The notes beneath the pieces were generated by a model, which saw nothing but the letters and a program-made list of their open reading frames with translations, was not told the DNA's origin and ran no database searches. DNA of 64,000 bases from CADEED01 sp039930985 (GTDB lineage Bacteria; Pseudomonadota; Gammaproteobacteria; Steroidobacterales; Steroidobacteraceae). Positions within the stretch are counted from its first letter, which is position 1, and every line of letters starts with the position of its first letter. Of this stretch, positions 16,714 to 24,740 are shown one piece after another. The DNA is taken from positions 1 through 64,000 of the forward strand of contig JBDTSV010000114.1 in the NCBI GenBank assembly GCA_039930985.1, given 5' to 3'. The position numbers and the translations under genes were made by a program.

Positions 16714-17625
16714 ATGGCAAGGCGACTTCCACCGCTCAATGCGCTGCGCGCCTTCGAAGCTTCGGCGCGTCTCGGCAGCTTCGTGGCCGCGGCTTCGGAG
16801 CTGCGCGTGTCGGCCGCGGCGGTGAGCCAGCAGGTGCGGCGCCTCGAGCAGTATCTCGACACCTCGTTGTTTCAGCGGTTGCCGCGAGGCCTCACGCTGA
16901 CCGACCAGGGTCGCGACTACCTACCGGAGCTGTCCGCCGGCTTCGACCTGCTGGGTGAGTCCACTACGCGTGTGCGGACCAAGCGCGCCGACGGTGTGCT
17001 CACGCTCACCACGCTGGCGGGCTTCGCCAACGGCTGGCTGCTGCCGCGCCTGCATCGCTTTCGCGAGCGGGCGCCGCGCGTCGACGTGGTGCTGCGCACC
17101 TCGCGCCATGTCATGGACTTCCGCCGCGACGCCATCGATCTCGCGATTCGCTTCGCGCCCGCACCCGGCCGCGGCTTGCACGGCGAACTGCTGTGCCGCG
17201 AGGAACTGTTTCCGGTGGCGAGCCCGCAGTTGTTCGGCGGCGGCCGCATGCCGGGTACGCTGGCGGCACTCGCCGACTATCCGCTGCTGCACGATACCGA
17301 CGCCGGCACGGAGCAGCCCTGGCTGGGTTGGCGCGGCTGGTTCGAGCGCGCCGGACTATCTACCGCGTCGGTTGGGCGCGGCCCGCAGTTCAGCGATTCC
17401 ATCGTGCTGATCGGCGCCGCCGTGGCCGGACTCGGCATCGCCATCGGGCGCGCGCCGCACGTCGGGCCGTTGCTGGCGCGGGGTCAGCTGGTGCGCGTGA
17501 CCCAGGAGACCTGGATGGCGCCGTGGAGTTACTACCTCATGGCGCCGGCGGCGCATTTTCGCCGGCCGATCGTGCGGACATTCGCGGATTGGGCGATGGA
17601 GGAAGCGCGCGCTACGTTCGTTTGA
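16714..17625 (+). CDS. LysR family transcriptional regulator (GcvA-like subgroup)
   Basis: 303 aa. The N-terminal winged helix-turn-helix is PPLNALRAFEASARLGSFVA then VSAAAVSQQVRRLEQYLD, with LPRGLTLTDQG, which is typical of the GcvA-like branch. An effector-binding domain fills ~95-300. Divergent from the GST gene with a 103-bp shared promoter region, so it most likely controls that GST and possibly itself. There is no strong ribosome site before the ATG. Confidence 0.9.
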   Translation: MARRLPPLNALRAFEASARLGSFVAAASELRVSAAAVSQQVRRLEQYLDTSLFQRLPRGLTLTDQGRDYLPELSAGFDLLGESTTRVRTKRADGVLTLTTLAGFANGWLLPRLHRFRERAPRVDVVLRTSRHVMDFRRDAIDLAIRFAPAPGRGLHGELLCREELFPVASPQLFGGGRMPGTLAALADYPLLHDTDAGTEQPWLGWRGWFERAGLSTASVGRGPQFSDSIVLIGAAVAGLGIAIGRAPHVGPLLARGQLVRVTQETWMAPWSYYLMAPAAHFRRPIVRTFADWAMEEARATFV

Positions 17626-17753
17626 CGCCTTTCAGGTTCGCCCATGCCCGCGAATGGCGCGTTGGGAAATTGGGGCCAGCCCCTCATGGCCGTCAACAAG
17701 TTTTCGTTGTGCAAGACCAAGGTCTGCTTGCCCCGCGAAGCTCCATCCTTCTC

Positions 17754-17759
17754 TACAAT
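17754..17759 (+). promoter_or_regulatory. -10 box TACAAT six bases before the EamA start codon
   Basis: TACAAT is followed by only six bases and then the ATG at 17766, so a usual +1 would fall on or next to the A of the start codon. A candidate -35 (TTGCCC at 17728-17733) has a long, 20-base spacer. No Shine-Dalgarno sequence is present, consistent with a leaderless transcript. Confidence 0.4.
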
Positions 17760-17765
17760 CGCACG

Positions 17766-18665
17766 ATGTCAAAGCGCGGCTGGATCCTGTTTCTTTCCCT
17801 GGGCCTGCTCTGGGGTATGCCCTACCTGCTCATTCGCATTGCCGTCAGGGAAATCGATCCGCTGATGGTGGCCGCCACGCGCACGCTCATGGGCGCGTTG
17901 ATCCTGTTGCCGGTCGCCTTGAACCGCAATGCGCTCGCGCCCGCATTTCAGAAGTGGAAATGGCTGCTGACCTTCACGCTCATCGAGATCAGCATTCCGT
18001 GGGTGCTGTTAGGCCATGCCGAGACACGCCTCACCAGTTCGACGGCCGGGTTGCTCATCGCGGTGGTGCCGTTGTTCGCCGCGCTGATCGTCACCAAGCT
18101 GGGACATGAGCGCCTCGAACCGCGCCGCCTGTTCGGATTGGCGCTGGGCTTCGCCGGCGTCGCCTTGCTGGTCGGCCTGGACATCCACTTCGACGACCTG
18201 TTTTCCGTGGCGCTCACCATCGTGGTGGCGCTCTGCTACGCCATCGGTCCGATCGTCATCGATCGCAAACTGAAAGACGTGCCCGCCATCGGTGTCATCA
18301 CCGCTTCGCTGATCGCCGCCACCGTACTTTACGCACCGTTCGTGCCTTTCCTCTGGCCTTCGCACGTCAGTGCGGAAGCGGCATGGTCGGTCGCGGGTTT
18401 GGGAGTGCTGTGCACGGCCGGCGCGTTCATGGTGTTCTTCGCACTCATCGCCGAAGTGGGACCGGCGCGCGCCACCGTGATCACCTATGTGAATCCGGCG
18501 GTGGCCATCGCGTTGGGCGCGCTGGTATTGCACGAGCAGGTCACGATTGGCATGGCGATCGGCTTTCCGCTCGTGATCGCGGGATCATTCCTCGGCACGA
18601 TGCGAAAGCGCGATGCCTCGCCTCCGGCGGATGCGGGCCGTCCACAGTCGGCTCGCGCCAGCTGA
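17766..18665 (+). CDS. EamA/DMT family transporter
   Basis: 299-aa inner-membrane protein with ten hydrophobic spans in two EamA repeats. First repeat: LFLSLGLLWGMPYLLIRIAV and RTLMGALILLPVAL. The second ends EVGPARATVITYVNPAVAIA and LHEQVTIGMAIGFPLVIAGS, the conserved end of drug/metabolite transporters. Probable metabolite or amino-acid exporter, substrate unknown. The ATG at 17766 was preferred to much longer upstream extensions because it begins the first span and follows a -10 box. Confidence 0.9.
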   Translation: MSKRGWILFLSLGLLWGMPYLLIRIAVREIDPLMVAATRTLMGALILLPVALNRNALAPAFQKWKWLLTFTLIEISIPWVLLGHAETRLTSSTAGLLIAVVPLFAALIVTKLGHERLEPRRLFGLALGFAGVALLVGLDIHFDDLFSVALTIVVALCYAIGPIVIDRKLKDVPAIGVITASLIAATVLYAPFVPFLWPSHVSAEAAWSVAGLGVLCTAGAFMVFFALIAEVGPARATVITYVNPAVAIALGALVLHEQVTIGMAIGFPLVIAGSFLGTMRKRDASPPADAGRPQSARAS

Positions 18666-18709
18666 GCGAGCGCCGGTTCGCCGTCAGCGCAGCTGCAACG
18701 ATGGGGTTG

Positions 18710-19081
18710 CTAGGCGGGCAACCACCGCCGCACCGCGTCAACGGTGTCCGCCGGTTTGGTGTTGAAGCAGATCTTGGCTCCCGGCGCCCACGCGTGCACG
18801 ACATTCATGAGCTTCTCGAACAGCAGTAAATGCGCTGGCGCGCGCAGGCCGGCGCCAATCAACACGCAATCGAAGTCGTGTGACGCGAGCACGCGCGCGG
18901 CGACGGATTCAGCCGTGACGCCCGTATCGACCAGACAGCTCTCGACGGCATAGCCGAGCTCACGCAACCGTTCCAGTTCTGAATCGATATACGCCTTGAT
19001 GGATTCCGGCGTGAGCCCGGGCATCTGCGTAAAGTCCGCGAATGTCGGGTCGAGGCCGAGAGCAAGCACGTTGCGCCGCAT
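18710..19081 (-). CDS. Conserved hypothetical protein, Rossmann-like
   Basis: 123 aa starting MRRNVLALGLDPTFADFTQM. A strand-helix pattern (VESCLVDTGVTAESVAARVL then FDCVLIGAGLR) suggests a small Rossmann-like alpha/beta domain. I do not know a named family. A TTG at 19117 would add 12 residues; ATG at 19081 is chosen because the first beta strand begins there. It stands alone between the EamA gene (convergent) and the HEAT-like gene. Confidence 0.6.
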   Translation of the reverse strand: MRRNVLALGLDPTFADFTQMPGLTPESIKAYIDSELERLRELGYAVESCLVDTGVTAESVAARVLASHDFDCVLIGAGLRAPAHLLLFEKLMNVVHAWAPGAKICFNTKPADTVDAVRRWLPA

Positions 19082-19176
19082 GAGCGCGAGATTGACGCTG
19101 CCGTGAGAGCCGGCCAATGAGCCGCATGACTTTTTTCGCGTAGGACGAACAGAAAATCGTCGCGGCGCCGTGTTGA

Positions 19177-19704
19177 CTACCGCTGTTCCGCTTGCTCGAT
19201 GCTGTCGAGGGTCTTCTGCACGTCCGCGGTGTTGGTCTGATCGTCGCCGTGATAAATGGCGTGGCGCACCGCGTCTCGGATCGCTCCATCCGTGTCACCC
19301 TGCGTCTGGGCGAGTTTGCTCAGCGACCGCAGCGCAAGCGCGCGATCAACCTGCGGTTCACCATCGGTCAGGATACGACGCAATACCGGCAACGCATCCA
19401 CACGTGGAGCGTCGCCGAGCGCGGCAATGGCCGTGGCGCGCTTGGTGGCGTCGCTACCTGCGGAGTCAGCAATCCAGCGTGCCACCGCGTCCGGCGTGAT
19501 GACCGGTGCCACGGGCGCAGGCGGTGCAGGAGCGGCTTCGACATCGGGCATCGTGGCGGCACGCGGAGGCGCGATCGGCGCGGGGCTCGCGGCCACCGGC
19601 GAAGGCGCAACGGGCTCACCACTTACATTCGCGAAGTAGACGCCGGCGAACACGGCGCTGCTGGCGATGACCAACGCGACAAGATAGAGGGTGCGGCGAC
19701 TCAT
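19177..19704 (-). CDS. Membrane-anchored HEAT-repeat-like protein
   Basis: 175 aa beginning MSRRTLYLVALVIASSAVFA, a signal-anchor, followed by a ~50-residue Pro/Ala linker (PSPVAASPAPIAPP) and a helical C-terminal domain with HEAT-like pairs (ATAIAALGDAPRVDALPVLR; RALALRSLSKLAQTQGDTDG). Likely exposed in the periplasm. The ATG overlaps the stop of the HupE/UreJ-like gene (ATGA), so it is the coupled last gene of the four-gene group. Function unknown; scaffold or partner binding is the usual role of such repeats. Confidence 0.7.
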   Translation of the reverse strand: MSRRTLYLVALVIASSAVFAGVYFANVSGEPVAPSPVAASPAPIAPPRAATMPDVEAAPAPPAPVAPVITPDAVARWIADSAGSDATKRATAIAALGDAPRVDALPVLRRILTDGEPQVDRALALRSLSKLAQTQGDTDGAIRDAVRHAIYHGDDQTNTADVQKTLDSIEQAEQR

Positions 19705-20666
19705 GATTGCCAATTAATCAACGTGACGATGCGCGACAGCGACCAGTACGCAGCCAGCGAGCCGATTCCGTATAGCAGCGGCACGCGACTGTAGTCCGCC
19801 AGTTGCCATTGTCGGAATTTCAGGCGCCGGAAGGCTTGCCACGCGGCCCAGGCCGCCGCAACCGCCATCAGCTGCCCGATCTCCACGCCCAGATTGAATG
19901 TGAGCAACGCGGTTGCCAGATGCGCCTGCGGCAGGCCGATCTCGCTGAGCGCCCCGGCGAAACCGAGGCCATGCACGAGACCGAAGAGAAATGCGACCAG
20001 CGCCGGCAGGCGGCGCGCAACGGTCTCGCGTCGGTGCAGCGCTTCGGCGGCCACGAGCACGATGGACAGCGCGATGCTCGCCTCGACCGGCGCAGAACGA
20101 AGTGTCAGCCAGCCGAGCGCGGCGCTCGCCAGCGTGATGCTGTGCGCCAGCGTGAACGCGGTGATGGTCCACACCAGCTTGCGCTGGAATCCGACCAGGA
20201 AAAGCAGCGCGGCCACGAACATCAGGTGGTCGATGCCACTCAGGATGTGTTCGACGCCGAGCACTAGATAGGCTCGCGCCACTTCGCCCATGCCGCGCTG
20301 GTCGTCGGCCGAGCCGTAGAGGTGCACGCTGGGCTGGCGTTCCGTCAGCGTATAGACGCGACTCTGGCCGTCTCGCCAGAAGACCTTGACCAACGCGGCG
20401 GAATAGCTCCGTCCCACGCCTTCCATCGTCAAGACGCCGTTCAGGCCTTCCTTGCCACAGCGCACCACGCTCGCATCGGCGGCGCAGGATTCCGGCCACG
20501 ACGGTGTCAACTCGTCGGCGGGAGGTTTGTTGCCGCTCACGGTCCATTGCCACAGGAACTCGCCGGGACGTGCCTCGCGCAGCTCCATCTCCGCCATGGT
20601 CATCTCGTGCGCCGCGGCGAGATTGCCGGCGAACACGAACAACAGCAGCGCTAAGGCGCGTTTCAT
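19701..20666 (-). CDS. HupE/UreJ family membrane protein with exported N-terminal domain
   Basis: 321 aa. A signal peptide (ALALLLFVFAGNLAAAHE) precedes a ~115-residue periplasmic domain. The HupE/UreJ-type membrane domain follows, with the His-containing motifs GIDHLMF, AFTLAHSITLA, LFGLVHGLGFA and LGVEIGQL on about seven spans. Relatives are proposed nickel/cobalt or hydrogenase/urease accessory permeases, but no hydrogenase or urease genes are visible here, so the metal is unknown. Overlaps the PpiC-like gene upstream and the HEAT-like gene downstream by four bases each. Confidence 0.85.
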   Translation of the reverse strand: MKRALALLLFVFAGNLAAAHEMTMAEMELREARPGEFLWQWTVSGNKPPADELTPSWPESCAADASVVRCGKEGLNGVLTMEGVGRSYSAALVKVFWRDGQSRVYTLTERQPSVHLYGSADDQRGMGEVARAYLVLGVEHILSGIDHLMFVAALLFLVGFQRKLVWTITAFTLAHSITLASAALGWLTLRSAPVEASIALSIVLVAAEALHRRETVARRLPALVAFLFGLVHGLGFAGALSEIGLPQAHLATALLTFNLGVEIGQLMAVAAAWAAWQAFRRLKFRQWQLADYSRVPLLYGIGSLAAYWSLSRIVTLINWQS

Positions 20667-21523
20667 TTTTCGCCGCTCACTTTCACCTTGTACTTGCGCG
20701 CCAACGCCCGCACGGCTTCGCTACGCTGCTCGGACATCACCGAATCCGTCCAGTCCTGCAGCACAACGCTGCCCAGGTCCTCGAATTTCGCGGGCCTTGC
20801 GGGCGCCATCGACTTCAACCGCATTACGCGCGGGCCTTCGCGGCTGGGCAACGCCTGCCATTCGCCTTCGGGCGCCGCTTCGAGTGCGGTAGCGAATTCG
20901 GGACCATAGCTCTGCACGATGTTGTCGTGCGGACGCGCGGTGAACACGCGTAAGCCCGCCTCGGTGTCGCCGGGAGTTCCGGCATTCAGTGCCACAGCAA
21001 ACGCGCGCGCCGTGGACTCCGAGCGATCGCCCGCGAGCACCGCTTCCTCGAAGTCGAACCGGGCCGGTTCGTCGTATCTGTTCCGGTGACTTTCGAACCA
21101 CTTCCGAAGGGTCGATTCATCGAACGCCGGTAACTTGGTATTTGCATCGACCGTCATCAATGCCTTGAAGATCACGCGTTCGCGGATGGCCGTGTCGCCT
21201 TTGTCGAGACCGAGCGCGATGCCCTCGCGATACAACACCTCGTTGTCGAGCCACACCTTGCGCAGCGCGTAGAGTTCCTCGGCGTTCGGAGTGTGTCCGC
21301 GCGCCGCCTTGAAGATCTTGATCGCCTGAGCATCGACGCCTGCGTCGACCACGATGGTGCGCGGGTCGCCCGCGCGGGTCGCGAGAAGGTGATCGACGCC
21401 GAACAACACCGCGCCGAGCACGACGAAATGCAGAAGCGGCTCGCGCATCCAGACGGGGGGAGCCGGACGCTTGCGGCGCAAAATGGCCGCCGCCGCGGTG
21501 TTCTCTTCAACAATGGTGGACAT
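20663..21523 (-). CDS. Membrane-anchored PpiC/SurA-like peptidyl-prolyl isomerase
   Basis: 286 aa. An N-terminal cytoplasmic tail and a single span (PLLHFVVLGAVLFGVDHLLA) put the rest in the periplasm. The helical chaperone part includes ALRKVWLDNEVLYREGIALG. The C-terminal half resembles a parvulin domain but is degenerate, so isomerase activity is uncertain and a chaperone role is likely. It follows the exported PHP-like gene by 76 nt, with a hairpin between, and overlaps the HupE/UreJ-like gene. The conserved-looking order suggests a dedicated folding factor for the neighbouring exported protein. Confidence 0.8.
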   Translation of the reverse strand: MSTIVEENTAAAAILRRKRPAPPVWMREPLLHFVVLGAVLFGVDHLLATRAGDPRTIVVDAGVDAQAIKIFKAARGHTPNAEELYALRKVWLDNEVLYREGIALGLDKGDTAIRERVIFKALMTVDANTKLPAFDESTLRKWFESHRNRYDEPARFDFEEAVLAGDRSESTARAFAVALNAGTPGDTEAGLRVFTARPHDNIVQSYGPEFATALEAAPEGEWQALPSREGPRVMRLKSMAPARPAKFEDLGSVVLQDWTDSVMSEQRSEAVRALARKYKVKVSGEK

Positions 21524-21549
21524 GTGTCTTACGCTTCAGACGAGAGAAA

Positions 21550-21573
21550 GCGCCGCGCGTTGCCGCGCGGCGC
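21550..21573 (-). terminator. GC-rich hairpin with T-rich tail after the PHP-like gene
   Basis: Perfect 10-bp stem GCGCCGCGCG/CGCGCGGCGC with a 4-base loop, followed on the minus strand by TTTCTCTC. It lies 27 nt after the PHP-like stop and 27 nt before the PpiC-like start, so it may be a partial terminator that lowers expression of the downstream genes. Confidence 0.6.
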
Positions 21574-21599
21574 CAAGGGGCACTCGAGTTGTTAGACGA

Positions 21600-23945
21600 T
21601 CACTCGACGCCGGCAACCCGCGTTGAGCCCTTCACTTCGATGAAGACCGGATTGCTGTAGAACCACAGGTCCGACCAGGCAGCGACGTCGTAGGCCACCA
21701 TCTTCTGCCCGTTGACCACGGGTAAGTGTGCCGGGCATCCGTCGATCGCCGTGCCGGTGTATGGAACCGCCGTCGCCGGAACGTTCGTGCCCACGGTGGT
21801 GCACGGAATACGCAGGTTCGCGCCCGCCGGCTTGCCGTCCGCGCCACCGGTGAGCGTCGGGTTGATAGCCGTTGCGTTGGTCCACAAATCCGCCAGCGGA
21901 TTGCCGTCGGCATCCGTCTCGAACGGCACCGCCGCCGGCAGGTTCGTTCCACGCAAGCGCAGGTACTGCGAGTTGCTCACATTGCGCAGGCGGAAGACCA
22001 TGGTCTTGTACTGCTTGTCGCCGAATGAGGTTTTCCACGTGCCCTGGCTGAACGTGCGCACCACATGTGCGCTGGTGTTCTTGGCGCCTTCGGGAACCGT
22101 GGCCATGTCCGGATTGGAGATCCAGGTGCGTGGCCACTCACCCGAGTAGTCGCTCGCGCCCGGAGTCTTGTAGCCCGTGACTGCGCCGCCGATCACATCG
22201 AGGTGATCGAGCACCGGCTTGTTCAGAGCCTGTGTGATGCCAACCTGGGTCAGCGACGGATTCGAGAAGGTGTACGGAGAGTAGTTGGTGCCGGACGGGT
22301 CGCGCACGGTGATGGCCACCACCACTTCCGATCCCGGGCGCACGACCAACTTCTCGCCGAGCGTGGCGCACTTGGCGTCGAGATCGACGTCGGTATTCTC
22401 CCGGGCGGCGATCAAAGTGGCCGCTTCCAACAGGGCGTTGCCGATGGCATCGTTGATGCGCGTGTCGGCGCAGACCACGAACGCCAGGCGGTCGATGAGC
22501 TGCCCGCTCGCCGCCCAGACGTTGCCGGTGCGCAAACCATCCACGATCGCATTCGGCGTCAGAACCTTGCTCTTGCCCTTCTCGTGCGCATCGAAGAAGT
22601 GGCCGCCTCTCTTGTCGTCGTCCTTGCGCACCATCACGGCGGTGCGCTGGTATTCGCCTGGATAGAAGTCTTGCGAGGAACGGCGGTCATCCGGGCCGAA
22701 CATGCCGCGGTTGTGCCAGTCGGAGCTGGCGAAGAACCAGAAGTTGCGGCCTTCGCCGAGCAGTGCGTCCCACACGCCGCCGATCTGCGCGCCATACACG
22801 CCTGTGCCGCCCCAGGTGGTGCCCCCGACGCTATCGACATTCCCGATCGTGCCGCCGAAGTTGTTGCGATGGACGGTGTATTCGCCGCGCGCATCCGAGG
22901 CGCCATGTCCCGGCTGCGTTTCCATACCGAAGGCCACGGTCGGGGCGGCATTGTTGAAGTCGCGCAGGCTCTCGATGTTGAAGCCGTTGTTGCCGTTAGG
23001 GTTGAACGGGCCGGCGCGCTCGAGATGCGCGGGGACGTAGTAGCTCGCGTTCGGCTGGAACTGCGCCATCCACTTCATCGCCTCGACGGTCTTGGCGTGG
23101 CCGCGGTCACCCACGCCTGCGCCGCTCGCCGGCATTAGTTTGAGTGCGGTCGGGTTCCAGCTCGGATCCGCGGCGTTGGCGCTGCCTGTGACCGAGCAGT
23201 CCCAGTTGTTGCCGACCGCGCCGCCGACGACGGTGTTGCCGCGGCTGGTGTCCGTGTCGCCGCGATCGAAGCAGTACGACCACTTTGCCAGCGCCGTGGC
23301 ATTGCCGAGCGGCGAGTAACCCGGTGTCGTCGGCAGGTTCTGCTTGTAGATAGAGGCCGGGATCTGACCGGAGATGACCGACATCGAGGAGTGCTCGTGA
23401 CCGGCCACCACCGATTCCAGGCCGATGAAGAGCGGCATGTTCTTGAGCGCGGCGAGATATTCGACCACCGGATACTGGTATTCCTGGATCGACTGCCAGC
23501 GCCACATGACCTGGTTCGGCGCGGTGCCCAATACGAGGCCCTTGGGCGTGATCGATGGATTGCTGTTCTGCCAGCTGGTGTTGGGGCCGAGCGCCGTCAC
23601 GCCGTCCGTGGCAAGCGCCACCGGATACGCGGGCGTCGCGAGTGTCGCGTCTTCGATGAGCGTGCAATTGCGATTGCCGTTGCCACCGTGGCCGGCCTGC
23701 ACGAACCAGTCGAGGCCCCAGGGCGTGTCCGCCTTGTCGGTGGCTTTCTTGACCAGCTTCTGCATCGAGATCACGCCGTCGGAACAGGTGGTGTGGTTGT
23801 GGAAGTCACCCGTGACATAGGTGCCCTCGCCCTTGTCGGCGATCGGATTGCCGAACCCACCGGCGGTGGCCGCGCTCATGGCGGCGGCGCTGAGTGCACC
23901 CGCCACGGCGAGCGCGATCTGCTTGTTCCTGAACTCGTGCTTCAT
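21600..23945 (-). CDS. Exported PHP-domain-like metallohydrolase
   Basis: 781 aa with a signal peptide (LAVAGALSAAAMSAATAGG). The first PHP metal motif is TGDFHNHTTCSDG at residues ~46-57. Further likely metal ligands are VAGHEHSSM and the C-terminal ASSDWHNRGMFG. PHP domains hydrolyse phosphoesters with two or three metal ions; secreted relatives (DUF3604-like) are uncharacterised. The C-terminal ~250 residues look like beta-rich accessory domains (SEVVVAITVRDPSGTNYSPY). First gene of a group with a PpiC-like chaperone, a HupE/UreJ-like permease and a HEAT-like protein. It is divergent from the oxygenase gene across a 171-bp region with no other feature seen. Confidence 0.82.
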   Translation of the reverse strand: MKHEFRNKQIALAVAGALSAAAMSAATAGGFGNPIADKGEGTYVTGDFHNHTTCSDGVISMQKLVKKATDKADTPWGLDWFVQAGHGGNGNRNCTLIEDATLATPAYPVALATDGVTALGPNTSWQNSNPSITPKGLVLGTAPNQVMWRWQSIQEYQYPVVEYLAALKNMPLFIGLESVVAGHEHSSMSVISGQIPASIYKQNLPTTPGYSPLGNATALAKWSYCFDRGDTDTSRGNTVVGGAVGNNWDCSVTGSANAADPSWNPTALKLMPASGAGVGDRGHAKTVEAMKWMAQFQPNASYYVPAHLERAGPFNPNGNNGFNIESLRDFNNAAPTVAFGMETQPGHGASDARGEYTVHRNNFGGTIGNVDSVGGTTWGGTGVYGAQIGGVWDALLGEGRNFWFFASSDWHNRGMFGPDDRRSSQDFYPGEYQRTAVMVRKDDDKRGGHFFDAHEKGKSKVLTPNAIVDGLRTGNVWAASGQLIDRLAFVVCADTRINDAIGNALLEAATLIAARENTDVDLDAKCATLGEKLVVRPGSEVVVAITVRDPSGTNYSPYTFSNPSLTQVGITQALNKPVLDHLDVIGGAVTGYKTPGASDYSGEWPRTWISNPDMATVPEGAKNTSAHVVRTFSQGTWKTSFGDKQYKTMVFRLRNVSNSQYLRLRGTNLPAAVPFETDADGNPLADLWTNATAINPTLTGGADGKPAGANLRIPCTTVGTNVPATAVPYTGTAIDGCPAHLPVVNGQKMVAYDVAAWSDLWFYSNPVFIEVKGSTRVAGVE

Positions 23946-24116
23946 TGAGAGATTCCCCTGACTGTTCTGGCGGATGAAAGTGCGGAGGAACCCTAGGCGA
24001 GTGATATGACCAATCGATTAACGCTTTGCGACTCGTTGGTGACCGCCGCGCCGTCATGAATCTGTCGCACAACTGTCACTAGAATCTGAGCCCCCTCGCG
24101 CCCGACCCGAACAACG

Positions 24117-24740
24117 ATGAAAGAAGTCACTGGGCTTTTTCCGACGCCATTCATGCGCGCGAAGAATGTGCTCGGCAGCGCGCTGGTCGCGGGACTCATC
24201 GAACACTTCAGCAAGAACGTCGACCAGGCGAACAGCTCCTCGCCGAATCTCGTACACACCGCGCTGCTGCGGCCGAGTGATTCACCGTTGCTGGTCGAGA
24301 CGGCAGTGCTGTTGAGTCCGCTGCTGCCGGAGTTCGGTGCGCTGCTGTTCGGCGAGCGGTTGGGCTGGTCGCTCAAGGAGATGTGGGTGAACGTGCTCGA
24401 CACCGGCGGGCGCCAGGCCATGCACAACCACGCCAACAGTTTCATCTCGGGCGTGGTGTATCTCACGCGCACGCATGCGGACGCGCGCACCGTGTTCATG
24501 AAATCACCAGGCGGCACGGATTTCACCTTCAAGAACGATCATGCCGGCGTCACCACGGGCTCTTACAACGCCGACAAGTGGATCAGCCCCGCGCCGGAGC
24601 CCGGCGACGTGGCGCTGTTTCCCAGCTACCTCATGCATGCGGTGCCGGTGAATCCAGGGGAGCGGCGCATCTCGCTGGCATTCAACGCCATTCCGACGCA
24701 TCTCGATTCCTGGGGTTATCGCGTTTCGTTCAGCGGCTGA
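24117..24740 (+). CDS. 2OG-Fe(II) oxygenase family protein (TIGR02466-like)
   Basis: 207-aa cupin-fold dioxygenase. The facial triad region is visible: MHNHANSFISGVVYL supplies the first His, and GDVALFPSYLMHAVPVNPG supplies the distal His with a following ERRISLAFN, where the Arg would bind 2-oxoglutarate. The conserved N-terminus LFPTPFMRAKN agrees with the family. Hydroxylation substrate unknown. The next gene begins directly on its stop codon (TGA followed by ATG), so the two form a coupled pair. Confidence 0.85.
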   Translation: MKEVTGLFPTPFMRAKNVLGSALVAGLIEHFSKNVDQANSSSPNLVHTALLRPSDSPLLVETAVLLSPLLPEFGALLFGERLGWSLKEMWVNVLDTGGRQAMHNHANSFISGVVYLTRTHADARTVFMKSPGGTDFTFKNDHAGVTTGSYNADKWISPAPEPGDVALFPSYLMHAVPVNPGERRISLAFNAIPTHLDSWGYRVSFSG

